Source of the DNA: Parasphingorhabdus sp. SCSIO 66989
GTDB taxonomy: Bacteria; Pseudomonadota; Alphaproteobacteria; Sphingomonadales; Sphingomonadaceae
Assembly (NCBI RefSeq): GCF_032852305.1
Contig: NZ_CP136594.1
Location: forward strand, 1,153,501 to 1,217,500
Direction: 5' to 3'
Length of the DNA stretch: 64,000 bases
Shown: positions 1-9,552 of the stretch, in pieces
Position numbering within the stretch: the stretch's first letter is position 1
Layout of the letters: each line of letters opens with the position of its first letter
Program-made: the position numbers and the translations under genes
The notes under the pieces: generated by a model
What the model was told of the DNA's origin: nothing
The model's database searches: none
The model's input: only the letters and a program-made list of their open reading frames with translations

Positions 1-123
1 GTCTACCGTTGACGGGGCGAGGCCCAATTCCAATGCGATTTCTTTTGACCGCATACCTTTGCCAACCAGCCGCAAGCAATCAATCTGGCGTGGGGTTAAA
101 GCTGTTTCGACATTCTGAGGCAA
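1..123 (-). CDS. LuxR-type HTH regulator, 5' part only
   Basis: The minus strand from about 123 down to 1 reads an open frame containing LTPRQIDCLRLVGKGMRSKE followed by IALELGLAPSTVD, a clear LuxR/GerE helix-turn-helix of the DNA-binding kind. The helix-turn-helix sits at the very N terminus, unlike classical response regulators, an arrangement I associate with small sphingomonad regulators. No ATG is in frame; the frame is closed upstream by TAG near 171, so a TTG at 123-121 is the likely start, with an AGGA-like stretch about a dozen bases before it. The gene is divergent from the dcw cluster and is cut off by the window edge, so its C-terminal part and role are unknown. Confidence 0.6.
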   Translation of the reverse strand, partial: MPQNVETALTPRQIDCLRLVGKGMRSKEIALELGLAPSTVD

Positions 124-547
124 TGCTGACCCTACTTCCTCACTTTTTACGACATGTTTTTCATTGGACTATCCGTGTGGTCAGATTTTGCAATAAGTTG
201 CATGTGTAAAATATTTCGGTGCGCGTCCCTAAGCTGCAGTCGCGTTAGCTTCTAAAAACGAAAGCAAAAGGCTTGTAAAATATTGAACAAAAGGTGAATT
301 TTTGTGAGAATGCAATTCAACTGAGCCCTAGGGCGAAAAAATATTCAATAAAAACAGTGCTTAATTTTATATTCCCGTAAAATCCCGTGAATTCCCCTTT
401 TCTCCCGTGATTAAGGCTGATAAACCCGCTCTAACCATAGGGTGGACTGTTTCCAGTTGCTGATTCTCAGCACCGCTGGCGCATAGCGCTTGTCGGAACG
501 GGAGCGCTTTGCCCTGACCAAATGGGTCAAGACCGGGGTGGAGGAAC
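124..547. other. Intergenic region upstream of the dcw cluster
   Basis: This spacer separates the divergent LuxR-type gene from mraZ. Its first half (about 180-372) is AT-rich and presumably holds the promoters; the best -10-like hexamer is TATATT at 368-373, but I see no convincing -35 box. The MraZ box array follows at 373-408. Further down lie a CtrA-like CTAACCAT (431-438, one mismatch to TTAACCAT) and one GANTC site (462-466). I see no credible gene here. Confidence 0.5.
373..408 (+). promoter_or_regulatory. MraZ box array (four direct repeats, 10-bp period)
   Basis: TCCCGT occurs at 373-378, 383-388 and 403-408, with TCCCCT at 393-398, so the repeats start exactly 10 bp apart. The complement gives GGGA cores, matching the known architecture of MraZ operators (short G-rich boxes spaced by one helical turn upstream of mraZ). 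The array lies 140 bp before the mraZ start, right after a TATATT hexamer, so autorepression of the dcw operon by MraZ is the natural reading. Confidence 0.75.
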
Positions 548-1051
548 GTGAGCGAGCAGCCGAAATATCGGTATAGAGGGACATTTTTCGCCGCCCGTGG
601 CGAAAAAGATCGCTTCGTGCTGCCTGCAGAATTTCGCAAAACCGTTACTGAAAGCAGCGACAAGCGCCTGCTGTGCCTGTCGCGCGACACCCGTTTTCCC
701 TGCCTTGTTGGCTATGGTTTGAGCCGTCAGGACGAGATTGACGCCGAGATTGATCGCCAGGAAGCGCTCGCCACCCAGCGCGGAGAGGTGTTTGATCGTG
801 AAGAGGCTGAGCTGTCGAGTTCGGCGATGGTGTTTGAGACCGGCTTTGACGCGTCAGGCCGGTTTATCTTCCCGCCGCATGCGCGCATCCTCGCCAGGAT
901 TGAAGGGCAGGCGCTGTTTATCGGCGGCGGCAGCCAGTTCCAGATTTGGGATCCTGATGCGCTGCTGGCTTATGAGACTGATGTTCCACGGCTGATCGAC
1001 GCCAAGACGCTGATCCCCTATTTCCGCGAAGAGCTGGAGGCGCGCCAATGA
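548..1051 (+). CDS. mraZ: Transcriptional regulator MraZ
   Basis: MraZ is the DNA-binding regulator of the dcw cluster. The 167-residue protein has two AbrB-like halves: [20 protein letters not shown] near the N terminus and [19 protein letters not shown] near residue 100. The second keeps the DxxGRxxxP signature; the first is degenerate at the glycine. It is slightly longer than the usual 140-150 residues. The GTG start at 548 follows GGAGGAAC, a strong ribosome binding site. The stop overlaps the rsmH start as ATGA. Four 10-bp-spaced boxes upstream are its likely operator. Confidence 0.95.
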   Translation: MSEQPKYRYRGTFFAARGEKDRFVLPAEFRKTVTESSDKRLLCLSRDTRFPCLVGYGLSRQDEIDAEIDRQEALATQRGEVFDREEAELSSSAMVFETGFDASGRFIFPPHARILARIEGQALFIGGGSQFQIWDPDALLAYETDVPRLIDAKTLIPYFREELEARQ

Positions 1052-2010
1052 CCGCTGACAGTGTCTTGATGGACAACCCTCCGCATATTCCGGTTCTGCT
1101 TGATGAGGTCATCACTGCGCTCGCCATCCACCCGGGCGAGCGGCATGTCGATGCCACATTCGGTGCGGGCGGATATACGCGCGCGATGCTGGCTAAAGGC
1201 GCGATGGTGCATGGCTTTGATCGTGATCCCGATGCACGGCCTTATGCTGAGGCTGTGCTGAGCGAGCATGGCGAGATGTTCCGCTTCCACCCGGCGGAGT
1301 TCTCGCAACTGGACAGTGTATTGCGTGAGGCGGGGATCGAGGCGGTTGACGGTATCGTCTTCGATATTGGTGTCTCGTCGATGCAGTTGGACAGGCCGGA
1401 GCGAGGCTTTTCTTTCCGTGAGGATGGTCCGCTCGACATGCGCATGGCCCAGAGCGGTGAGAGCGCTGCGGATTTTCTCAACTCCGCCGAAGCCGATGCG
1501 ATTGCGGATGTGCTGTATCTTTATGGTGAGGAGCGCCAATCGCGCCGCGTGGCCCGTGCGATCTGTGCTGCCCGCCCGCTGCAGACCACGGCAGAGCTGG
1601 CAGCGATCATCCGCAAGGCACTCGGCCATCATCCCGGCATGAAGAAAGATCCGGCGACGCGCAGCTTTCAGGCGATCCGCATCCATGTGAATGGCGAAAT
1701 GGACGAACTGCGCGCAGGTCTGACGGCAGCGGAAGCGATGCTGAAGCCGGGTGGCCGTCTCGCGGTCGTGACTTTTCACAGTCTGGAAGACCGGATTGTG
1801 AAGCAGTTTTTCCGTACCCGGTCCGGGAGGCAGGGGGGTGGTTCGCGCCATCTGCCCGTTACCGATGCCGGGCCGCAACCCAGCTTTGGCAAGCCGGCCA
1901 AAGCCATTCGCGCGGGCGACGAAGAATGCGCCCGCAATCCCCGCGCCCGCTCGGCGACCCTTCGGGCCGCCATTCGCACTGACGCACCGACATGGAAGGA
2001 AGCGGCATGA
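1048..2010 (+). CDS. rsmH: 16S rRNA (cytosine(1402)-N4)-methyltransferase
   Basis: RsmH (MraW) uses S-adenosylmethionine to methylate N4 of C1402 in 16S rRNA, near the P site. The 320-residue protein opens with HIPVLLDEV and the SAM-binding stretch [15 protein letters not shown], followed by FDRDPDA. Later family motifs are [19 protein letters not shown] and [15 protein letters not shown]. Length fits the family. It overlaps mraZ and ftsL by four bases at each end, so all three are co-transcribed. Confidence 0.97.
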   Translation: MTADSVLMDNPPHIPVLLDEVITALAIHPGERHVDATFGAGGYTRAMLAKGAMVHGFDRDPDARPYAEAVLSEHGEMFRFHPAEFSQLDSVLREAGIEAVDGIVFDIGVSSMQLDRPERGFSFREDGPLDMRMAQSGESAADFLNSAEADAIADVLYLYGEERQSRRVARAICAARPLQTTAELAAIIRKALGHHPGMKKDPATRSFQAIRIHVNGEMDELRAGLTAAEAMLKPGGRLAVVTFHSLEDRIVKQFFRTRSGRQGGGSRHLPVTDAGPQPSFGKPAKAIRAGDEECARNPRARSATLRAAIRTDAPTWKEAA

Positions 2011-2630
2011 AACTCGCTGCACGCAGACTGAAAAATCTAGGCTGGCTGGCGCTGGTGTTGGTGGTTGCAATCTCGCTCTATCCGCTCTCGCTCAGCGTTG
2101 CTTCTATCCGCAGCGACCTGTCGCGGACCGAGGCAAGGATTGTCGCGGCCAAAGAGCGGTTGCGTTATCTGGAAACCGAGTTTGCTACGCGCGCCAGCAT
2201 GCGTCAGCTCGAGCTGTGGAATGCGGTCGATTATGGCTATGTAGCGCCTGAAGCGGCGCAATATATCAGCGGTGAGCGTGAACTGGCCAATCTCGGCAAA
2301 GGGCGCGACCATATGCATGACATTGTTGAAGTGGCAATGGTTGGCGTCCAAGATGCGGCGGGCACTGTCGGTTCGCCTTTTGGCGATGGCATCGCCATTC
2401 CCAAGGCAGAGGCCGAAGAAAATGGCGATGCGGTTGCGCCAGGCGGGGCAGCGGGCATGGCTGATGCCGCGCCAAGTGTAGCTGCGGCTGCGGCATCCGG
2501 TTCAGCTACGGTTGCGATTGATCTGCCTAAGAATGCGCCAACGATTGAGGATTTGCTCGAAGCGAACAGCGTGTCGTCGAGCAGTGATGCTACCGCTTCT
2601 GATTCCGGGAAGGATGCGCCGCAACTATGA
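2007..2630 (+). CDS. ftsL: FtsL-like division protein
   Basis: The gene holds the ftsL position between rsmH and ftsI and encodes 207 residues. A short basic N terminus ([10 protein letters not shown]) is followed by one hydrophobic helix ([20 protein letters not shown]) and a stretch typical of the FtsL coiled coil ([20 protein letters not shown], then [15 protein letters not shown]). FtsL bridges FtsQ/FtsB to FtsWI in the divisome. The last ~90 residues are rich in Ala, Ser and Asp and look disordered, making it longer than the usual 100-150 residues. I chose ATG 2007 (ATGA overlap, GGAAGGAAG upstream) over ATG 1992. FtsL diverges strongly in sequence, so the name rests mainly on position and topology. 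Confidence 0.8.
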   Translation: MKLAARRLKNLGWLALVLVVAISLYPLSLSVASIRSDLSRTEARIVAAKERLRYLETEFATRASMRQLELWNAVDYGYVAPEAAQYISGERELANLGKGRDHMHDIVEVAMVGVQDAAGTVGSPFGDGIAIPKAEAEENGDAVAPGGAAGMADAAPSVAAAAASGSATVAIDLPKNAPTIEDLLEANSVSSSSDATASDSGKDAPQL

Positions 2631-4321
2631 TGGCAATTGCCCAGGGCAAGGAACGCGTCCGCCTGGCCAGTGTCTCGGCCCAAGCCCTGTCCGTCGCACA
2701 TATGCGCGCGTTGGTGGTGCTGTTGCTGCTCGCGTTCACCGTTTTGGTGATGATTGCCCGGTTGTTTTATATCGGTGTTTTTGAAGAGCATCGTGTCGCG
2801 CGTGATACCGGCACGCTCTATATCCCGCCGCGTGCTGATCTGGTCGATCGCAATGGCGTACCCTTGGCGCGGACCATTCCCGCCTTCGCCATTCGTGTCG
2901 AGCCGGAAAAGGTCATTGGTGATCGTAAAGAACTGGCGCGCCAGCTTGCCGAGATTTTCCCCGACACCAGCGCGGACAGCTTCTTCAAGAAACTGAACGG
3001 CACGCGCCCGACCTATTTGCGCCGTCGTGTTGTGCCGGAAGTGGCCAATCGAGTGCATGCGCTTGGCGAGGTTGGGTTCGACTTCCCGCAGGAAAATGAA
3101 CGTTTCTATCCGCAACATGGGCTGGGCGCGCATTTGCTTGGTTATGTTAATGCCGATGGCAAGGGCGTCATGGGCATGGAGCGGGTGCTCAATGATCGGC
3201 TGGTGGATGATGTTCGTCGCGCCGAGCCGGTGCGGCTGGCCATGGATGTGCGGGTGCAGGCTGCCTTGGAGCATGAGCTGGGCAATGCGATGCTCGACCT
3301 ACAGGCCAAGGGTGCGGCGGGGATTGTGCTTAATGCCAATACTGGCGAGGTTGTGGCGCTGGCCTCTTTGCCTGAGTTTAACCCCAATAAGATCGGCAAG
3401 GGTGATATCGCGCGCCAGACCAATGATGTGACGTTCAATGTCTATGAGCTGGGTTCGACCTTCAAGCCACTGACCGTTGCAGCGGCGCTGGATACCGGTA
3501 CTGTGACCAATCTGGCTACCCGCTATGACGCTACACAGCCGCTCCAGGTCGGCCGCTTCAAGATCAGCGATGATCACCCACAGGCGCGCTACCTCAATGT
3601 GCCAGAAACGCTGGTGCATAGCTCGAATATTGTGACCGCTCGGTTGGCGGATAATCTTGGGCGCGATCGCATGGAGGCTATGCTGCGTTCGCTCGGTTTT
3701 GATGCACCACCCGAAGTTGAGCTGACAGAACGCGGTCATCCGCTCTGGCCCCAAAGCTGGGGTCGGGTAACCAATATGACCATCGCCTATGGCCACGGCA
3801 TTGCGGTGACGCCGATGCACCTGGCTTCGGCCTATGCGGCTCTGGTGAATGGTGGTATCTGGCGTCCGGCCAGTGTGCGCAAGCTCAATGCTGATGAAGT
3901 GCCGCAGGGCCGCCGCGTGTTCAAAGCGGCGACAAGCGCGCGGATGCGTCAGTTGCTGCGGATGATTGTGGTCCACGGCACCGGACGCAAGGCCGACGCG
4001 CCGGGTTTCCGCATTGGCGGTAAGACCGGATCAGCAGAAAAGCCGCATAAGGGTGGCTATAAGAAAAGCTCGCTGGTCTCGACCTTTGCCGCCGCCTTCC
4101 CGATGGACAATCCCAAATATGTTGTCGTGACCATGCTCGATGAACCCAAGGGTAGCGCGGCCTCGGCCTATCAACGCACCGCTGGCTGGACCGCGGCGCC
4201 GGTGGTTGGCCGGTTGGTGCCGCGCATTGGCCCGATGCTGGGCGTCGTCCCTGATGACCGGCGCGATGTCGATATTACCGAGCTGACTCCGTTGCTCTGG
4301 AAAGCGAGGCATTCCGGCTGA
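2627..4321 (+). CDS. ftsI: Septal peptidoglycan transpeptidase FtsI (PBP3)
   Basis: This class B penicillin-binding protein cross-links septal peptidoglycan together with FtsW. The 564 residues show a cytoplasmic N terminus, one membrane anchor (ALVVLLLLAFTVLVMIARLF), a PBP dimer domain from about residue 55, and the transpeptidase domain. Catalytic motifs are visible: GSTFK (SxxK serine near residue 276), HSSN (SxN) and GGKTGSAEKP (KTG). It overlaps ftsL by four bases, and its stop shares a base with the murE start. Confidence 0.96.
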   Translation: MMAIAQGKERVRLASVSAQALSVAHMRALVVLLLLAFTVLVMIARLFYIGVFEEHRVARDTGTLYIPPRADLVDRNGVPLARTIPAFAIRVEPEKVIGDRKELARQLAEIFPDTSADSFFKKLNGTRPTYLRRRVVPEVANRVHALGEVGFDFPQENERFYPQHGLGAHLLGYVNADGKGVMGMERVLNDRLVDDVRRAEPVRLAMDVRVQAALEHELGNAMLDLQAKGAAGIVLNANTGEVVALASLPEFNPNKIGKGDIARQTNDVTFNVYELGSTFKPLTVAAALDTGTVTNLATRYDATQPLQVGRFKISDDHPQARYLNVPETLVHSSNIVTARLADNLGRDRMEAMLRSLGFDAPPEVELTERGHPLWPQSWGRVTNMTIAYGHGIAVTPMHLASAYAALVNGGIWRPASVRKLNADEVPQGRRVFKAATSARMRQLLRMIVVHGTGRKADAPGFRIGGKTGSAEKPHKGGYKKSSLVSTFAAAFPMDNPKYVVVTMLDEPKGSAASAYQRTAGWTAAPVVGRLVPRIGPMLGVVPDDRRDVDITELTPLLWKARHSG

Positions 4322-5775
4322 TGCGTCTCGGTTCCATCTTTTCTGCAGTGCCCGCCACCTTGGCCGATCAGCCGGTGACAGGTTTCGCGATTGACCACCG
4401 CAAGGTTGCTCCCGGCACGGTATTCGGCGCCTTTCGCGGTGCGCGCTTCAATGGCGAGGATTTTATTGCGGATGCGGTAGAAGCAGGCGCGATTGCTGTG
4501 GTTGCTTCCGATCAGGCCGATGTCCCGTCCAGCGTCGCCCATATTGTCGATGACGAACCCCGCCGCGCCTTCGCGCAAGGGGCCGCGCGCTATTTCCGCC
4601 CGGTGCCTTCGACTGTTGCTGCGGTGACGGGAACCAATGGCAAGACCTCGACTGCCGAGATGACCCGCCAGCTCTGGCATATGGCGGGCTTTGGCGCGGC
4701 GTCGATTGGTACGCTGGGGGTCACCACCTCTTTTGACCAGAACCGCACCGGTCTTACCACGCCGGATATTGTTACTTTCCTCAACAATATGAGTGGCATG
4801 GCGCGTCAAGGGATCAGCCATGTGATCTTTGAGGCGTCCAGTCACGGCCTGTCGCAATTCCGCACTGAAGGTCTGCCGGTAAAGATCGCTGCCTTCACCA
4901 ATTTCAGCCGCGACCATCTCGACTATCATGGCACGATGGAGGCTTATTTCGCGGCCAAGATGCGGTTGTTTGACGAGGTAGTGGATAGCGATGGCACCGC
5001 CGTCATCTGGGCCGATGATCCCAAATCGCTCGAAGTTCAGGAGCGCTGTGAGACGCGTGGTCTCAAGACGCTGAGCGTGGGTGAGGCGGGTGATGATATC
5101 GTGCTGGTCTCACGCACACCAACGCCACTGGGGCAGGTGCTGATGGTCGAGCATCAGGGCAAAACCTATCGTATCTCACTGCCGTTGATCGGCGCGTATC
5201 AGGCGGCCAACGCGCTCACCTCTGCAGGCATAGCGATCGCCGCGGGCGACGAAGCTGATCAGGTCTTTGACCACGTCGCGCGGCTGCAACCGGTGCGCGG
5301 ACGTCTTGAGCGCGCCGTGATCGCCAGCAATGGCGCACCGGTCTATGTGGATTATGCTCATACGCCCGATGCGCTGGCCTCGGCGATATCGGCGCTGCGT
5401 CCGCATGTTACCGGAAAGCTGATCTGTGTTTTTGGCGCAGGTGGGGATCGTGATAGCGGCAAGCGTCCGGAAATGGGCAAGATCGCACAGGCCCATGCCG
5501 ATCATGTGATCGTCACCGATGACAATCCGCGCGGCGAAGATCCGTCAGCGATCCGCGCCGAGATACTCGCAGCAGCGCCAGATGCAGAGGATATTGGCGA
5601 CCGCCGTTCAGCGATTGCCCATGCGCTTTCCATGGCGGGTTCTGAGGATATCGTGCTGCTTGCCGGCAAGGGCCATGAGCAGGGCCAGATTATCGGACGT
5701 GGTGAAGATCAGCGGGTGCTGCCCTTTGATGATGTCGAGGTTGCGCGGCAAGTCGCCGGGGAGGCGGTGGCATGA
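4321..5775 (+). CDS. murE: UDP-MurNAc-tripeptide synthetase (meso-DAP adding)
   Basis: MurE adds the third residue to UDP-MurNAc-L-Ala-D-Glu in the cytoplasm. The 484-residue Mur ligase has the ATP-binding loop VTGTNGKTSTAEM (about residues 100-112), the central-domain EASSHGL, and a C-terminal DNPRGEDP. DNPR is the known meso-diaminopimelate specificity motif, so the cell wall is of the meso-DAP type. The start ATG shares its first base with the ftsI stop; the stop overlaps murF. Confidence 0.96.
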   Translation: MRLGSIFSAVPATLADQPVTGFAIDHRKVAPGTVFGAFRGARFNGEDFIADAVEAGAIAVVASDQADVPSSVAHIVDDEPRRAFAQGAARYFRPVPSTVAAVTGTNGKTSTAEMTRQLWHMAGFGAASIGTLGVTTSFDQNRTGLTTPDIVTFLNNMSGMARQGISHVIFEASSHGLSQFRTEGLPVKIAAFTNFSRDHLDYHGTMEAYFAAKMRLFDEVVDSDGTAVIWADDPKSLEVQERCETRGLKTLSVGEAGDDIVLVSRTPTPLGQVLMVEHQGKTYRISLPLIGAYQAANALTSAGIAIAAGDEADQVFDHVARLQPVRGRLERAVIASNGAPVYVDYAHTPDALASAISALRPHVTGKLICVFGAGGDRDSGKRPEMGKIAQAHADHVIVTDDNPRGEDPSAIRAEILAAAPDAEDIGDRRSAIAHALSMAGSEDIVLLAGKGHEQGQIIGRGEDQRVLPFDDVEVARQVAGEAVA

Positions 5776-7166
5776 ACACCATCTGGACCGCCGCAGAAAT
5801 TGCCGAAGCGACCGGCGGCACAGCGCATGGCGACTTTGCCATTTCCGGCGTTGCTTTTGACTCACGCGAAGTGGGCACCGGCGACCTATTTATAGCGATG
5901 CGCGGCGAACAAGCCGATGGCCATGGCTATATTGACGGCGCATTGGAAAATGGCGCGGCGGGCGTCATCAGCGAAAAACCGCTGGGCGATGCGCCGTATG
6001 TGCTGGTTGAGGACAGCTTTGCCGCATTGAATGCGCTCGGCCATGCCGCCCGTGCGCGCACCGATGCGACCATTATCGGCGTTACCGGATCGGCGGGCAA
6101 AACCGGCACCAAGGAAGCGCTTTATCTCTCGCTCAGCCGCACCCCGGCGCGCAATGCGCATCGCTCGGTCAAAAGCTATAACAACCATGTCGGCGTGCCG
6201 CTCAGCCTCGCGCGGATGGACCCGGCGGTGGATTATGGCGTGTTTGAGATGGGCATGAACCATGCCGCCGAGCTCAGCGCCCTGACCCGGATTGTCCGAC
6301 CCCATATCGCTATCATCACCACCATCGGTCCTGCACATATCGAGAATTTCGACGATGAAAGCGGTATTGCCCATGCCAAGGCGGAGATTTTCGAAGGGCT
6401 GGAACCTGAAGGCACTGCGATTATTCCGATCGACAACCCGCATTACCCGATCCTGCGCGCTAAGGCCGAGACTTGTGCTAGCCATATCCTCACCTTTGGC
6501 AGCCATGAAGATGCGGATATCCGGCTGATTGATGCCGTCCCAGCCATGGAAGGCGGCACATTGGTGACGGCGCGGATGCTTGACCGCATGCTGGTCTATC
6601 GCGTCGCCGAGCAGGGCGAGCATTGGGTGATGAATTCGCTGGCGGTGATGGCCGCTGTTCATGCTGCCGGCGGTGATCTGGCGCTGGCTGGATTGGCGAT
6701 GTCTGAACTGCCGGGTCTCGCCGGGCGTGGTGCCACGCATGATCTGACGCTGCAGGGTGGTGCCAAAGTCCATCTGATCGACGAGAGCTACAATGCCAAC
6801 CCCGCCTCCATGGCGGTGACACTCAAGACTTTCTCTGAGAATGCGGCTGGCCGAAAGGTCGCTGTTCTGGGCGCGATGAAGGAGTTGGGGGAGCGAAGCG
6901 AGCATTATCATGCCGAGCTGGTCCATCCGATTATCGCCGCCGAGGTCGACCATTGCATCTTGGTCGGTGAAGAGTTGCAAATTCTGGGTAAAAAGCTCGC
7001 AGAAGCGGTTGAGTATCAGGGCGGTTTCGACCATGTGGCCGATGCGTCTGCAGCGCTTGATCAGCTCCGGGCCATCATGGCCGATGGCGATACCGTTCTG
7101 GTCAAGGGGTCCAACAGTGTCAATCTGGGGTCGGTGGTCCGGGCGCTCACCGACGGGGAAACATAA
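5772..7166 (+). CDS. murF: UDP-MurNAc-tripeptide:D-Ala-D-Ala ligase
   Basis: MurF adds D-Ala-D-Ala to the UDP-MurNAc tripeptide. The 464-residue protein shows the substrate-binding N-terminal domain ([18 protein letters not shown]), the P-loop [13 protein letters not shown] near residue 105, the family stretch [10 protein letters not shown], and [11 protein letters not shown] in the C-terminal domain. The order murE-murF-mraY with 4- and 1-base overlaps is the standard dcw arrangement. Confidence 0.96.
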   Translation: MNTIWTAAEIAEATGGTAHGDFAISGVAFDSREVGTGDLFIAMRGEQADGHGYIDGALENGAAGVISEKPLGDAPYVLVEDSFAALNALGHAARARTDATIIGVTGSAGKTGTKEALYLSLSRTPARNAHRSVKSYNNHVGVPLSLARMDPAVDYGVFEMGMNHAAELSALTRIVRPHIAIITTIGPAHIENFDDESGIAHAKAEIFEGLEPEGTAIIPIDNPHYPILRAKAETCASHILTFGSHEDADIRLIDAVPAMEGGTLVTARMLDRMLVYRVAEQGEHWVMNSLAVMAAVHAAGGDLALAGLAMSELPGLAGRGATHDLTLQGGAKVHLIDESYNANPASMAVTLKTFSENAAGRKVAVLGAMKELGERSEHYHAELVHPIIAAEVDHCILVGEELQILGKKLAEAVEYQGGFDHVADASAALDQLRAIMADGDTVLVKGSNSVNLGSVVRALTDGET

Positions 7167-8236
7167 TGCTCCTGCTTCTCGCCGAAATGATGGGCTTTGA
7201 GGGCGTCTTCAACCTAATCCGCTATCTCAGCTTCCGTTCTGGCGCTGCCATTGTCACCGCGCTGTTTATCGGCATGGCGATCGGGCCGCGTTTCATCATG
7301 ATGCTGCGGATGCGTCAGGGCAAAGGACAGCCGATCCGTGAGGATGGCCCGCAAAGCCATCTCGCCAAGCGAGGCACGCCGACCATGGGCGGGCTCATGA
7401 TCCTGATCTCGCTGACGATCTCGCTGCTGATCTGGATGGATCTCAGCAATGTCTTTGTCTGGGCCTGTCTGTTTGTGACCTTGGGTTTCGGCACCATCGG
7501 TTTCCTCGATGATTATGACAAGGTGCGAAAGGCCAGTCACAAGGGCGTATCCGGCAAGGTGCGGCTCTTGGCTGAATTTGCCGTTGCAGGCGGTGCAAGC
7601 TGGCTAATCCTCAATCAGACCGGGACCTTCCTCTATGTCCCGTTCTTCAGCAATCTCGCCTTTGAGTTGGGGCTATTCTATTATCCCTTCGCCGCCTTTG
7701 TGATTGTCGGCGCGGGTAATGCGGTCAACCTGACAGACGGGCTGGATGGTCTCGCTACCATGCCTGTAGTGATTGCCAGCGGCACCTTCCTGCTGATCGT
7801 TTACTTGGTCGGTAATACTGTCTTCTCTGGCTATCTCGGCATTCCCTATGTTGAAGGTGTCGGCGAGCTGGCGATTTTCTGCGGTGCGATTATCGGCGCA
7901 TGTCTGGCGTTCCTCTGGTTCAACGCGCCACCGGCAGCGGTGTTTATGGGCGATACCGGATCGCTCGCTCTTGGCGGAGCATTAGGGGCGATTGCCGTTG
8001 CCTCGCATCACGAGATTGTGCTGGCCATTGTCGGCGGCCTGTTTGTGCTCGAAGCGGTATCCGTCATCATCCAGGTGTTCTGGTTTAAACGCACCGGTCG
8101 CCGCGTCTTCCGCATGGCACCGATCCATCACCATTTTGAACAGCTTGGCTGGCCTGAATCCACCGTGGTGGTCCGTTTCTGGATCATCTCGCTTGTGCTT
8201 TCGCTGGCTGGATTGGCGACGCTGAAACTCAGATGA
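7166..8236 (+). CDS. mraY: Phospho-MurNAc-pentapeptide transferase
   Basis: MraY moves phospho-MurNAc-pentapeptide onto undecaprenyl phosphate to give lipid I. The 356-residue integral membrane protein has about ten hydrophobic segments. It carries the catalytic and substrate motifs [20 protein letters not shown] and the cytoplasmic loop [11 protein letters not shown], all hallmarks of the polyprenyl-phosphate N-acetylhexosamine-1-phosphate transferase family. The start overlaps the last base of murF. Confidence 0.97.
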   Translation: MLLLLAEMMGFEGVFNLIRYLSFRSGAAIVTALFIGMAIGPRFIMMLRMRQGKGQPIREDGPQSHLAKRGTPTMGGLMILISLTISLLIWMDLSNVFVWACLFVTLGFGTIGFLDDYDKVRKASHKGVSGKVRLLAEFAVAGGASWLILNQTGTFLYVPFFSNLAFELGLFYYPFAAFVIVGAGNAVNLTDGLDGLATMPVVIASGTFLLIVYLVGNTVFSGYLGIPYVEGVGELAIFCGAIIGACLAFLWFNAPPAAVFMGDTGSLALGGALGAIAVASHHEIVLAIVGGLFVLEAVSVIIQVFWFKRTGRRVFRMAPIHHHFEQLGWPESTVVVRFWIISLVLSLAGLATLKLR

Positions 8237-9552
8237 TTACCGCACGCGCCTTTGACCGGAAACGCTATGCCGTGCTTGGCCTTGCCCGCTCCGGCAAAGC
8301 TGTGGTCGAGGCGCTGGTTGCTTCCGGCGCGCATGTGCTCGCCTGGGACAATAGCGAGGCCGCGCGCGATGGTTTGCCCGAGGGCGTTGAGCTGGGCGAT
8401 CCGTTGGTTGCGGATTTGACCGGCTATGATGGCATTGTCGTCTCCCCCGGCGTGCCGATCAATCGCCATCCTATCGCCGATAGAGCCCGCGCATTCGATC
8501 TGCCGCTGATCGGCGATATCGAACTATTCGCCATGGCGCGCCCCGAATTGCCGGAGCATAAGGTGGTCGGCATCACCGGCACCAATGGCAAATCGACCAC
8601 CACTGCCCTGGTGCACCATATGCTCAAACAGATGGGCTATAGCAGTTTGATGGGGGGGAATATCGGCCTGCCGATCATGAGCCAGATGCCGCTGCAGCCC
8701 AATGCTAAAGGCCCGGCAGTCTATGTGCTGGAGCTGTCGAGCTTTCAGATTGATCTGACCTACTCGCTGGCATGCGATGTCGCGGTGCTGCTTAACATCA
8801 CCCCGGATCATCTTGATCGCTATGCCGATTACCCCGCTTATGCAGCTGCCAAGGCGAGACTGTTCGGGATGCAAAGGGCCGGGCAGGCGGCAGTGGTCAA
8901 TCGGGAGACCGAGAAGGAATTTGCCGTTCTTGGCCAGCGCGATGATTTGACGGTGCAGTTTCTCGATGAGGTGGCTGTAGAGGGCCAAGATGATTGGCCG
9001 GCGCTGGCCGGACCGCATAACCGCGAAAACGCTGCTGCCGCTCTGGGCGTTGCTGCAGGGCTGGGGCTTGATCCAGCGGAGGCGGCGCGCAGCTTTGCCA
9101 GCTTTGGCGGGCTGTCTCACCGCATGGAGGTTATCACCCAGCATCAGGGTGTTGCCTATGTCAATGACAGCAAGGCCACCAATCCGGCGGCAACCGCCCC
9201 GGCACTGGCGGCTTATCGCAATATCCACTGGATTGCCGGCGGTCTGGCCAAGGAGAAAGGGCTGGATGAATGCGCGCCCTATTTCGACCGGATCAAACAT
9301 GCTTACACCATCGGTGAGGCAGGCCCGGATTATGCCGAACTGCTGGGCACGCACATGCCGGTGAGCAAATCGGAAATGCTGTGCACCGCGGTGCGTGAGG
9401 CTTTTGAAACCGCAGTGCCGGGTGATGTGGTCCTGCTGTCTCCTGCCTGTGCCTCGTTCGACCAGTTTCGCGATTTTGAGGCGCGCGGGGATTGTTTTCG
9501 CAACATGGTGGAAAAGCTGATTGCCGATGAGGAGGCCGGGTGTGACCGATAA
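8233..9552 (+). CDS. murD: UDP-MurNAc-L-Ala:D-Glu ligase
   Basis: MurD adds D-glutamate to UDP-MurNAc-L-Ala. The 439 residues show the N-terminal UDP-binding fold ([15 protein letters not shown]), the ATP loop [15 protein letters not shown] near residue 113, [19 protein letters not shown] and [12 protein letters not shown]. It overlaps mraY by four bases, and the ftsW start lies inside its last codons. Confidence 0.96.
   Translation: MITARAFDRKRYAVLGLARSGKAVVEALVASGAHVLAWDNSEAARDGLPEGVELGDPLVADLTGYDGIVVSPGVPINRHPIADRARAFDLPLIGDIELFAMARPELPEHKVVGITGTNGKSTTTALVHHMLKQMGYSSLMGGNIGLPIMSQMPLQPNAKGPAVYVLELSSFQIDLTYSLACDVAVLLNITPDHLDRYADYPAYAAAKARLFGMQRAGQAAVVNRETEKEFAVLGQRDDLTVQFLDEVAVEGQDDWPALAGPHNRENAAAALGVAAGLGLDPAEAARSFASFGGLSHRMEVITQHQGVAYVNDSKATNPAATAPALAAYRNIHWIAGGLAKEKGLDECAPYFDRIKHAYTIGEAGPDYAELLGTHMPVSKSEMLCTAVREAFETAVPGDVVLLSPACASFDQFRDFEARGDCFRNMVEKLIADEEAGCDR

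Noticed and set aside
373-408. Short tandem repeats resembling a CRISPR or VNTR
   Set aside because: Six-base boxes at a 10-bp step upstream of mraZ fit an operator; there are no spacers or cas genes.
5886-7034. Long antisense open frame over murF (382 codons), and similar ones over rsmH, murD, ftsA and crtI
   Set aside because: They lie opposite genes with complete family motifs, have no recognisable domains and are expected in GC-rich DNA with biased third positions.
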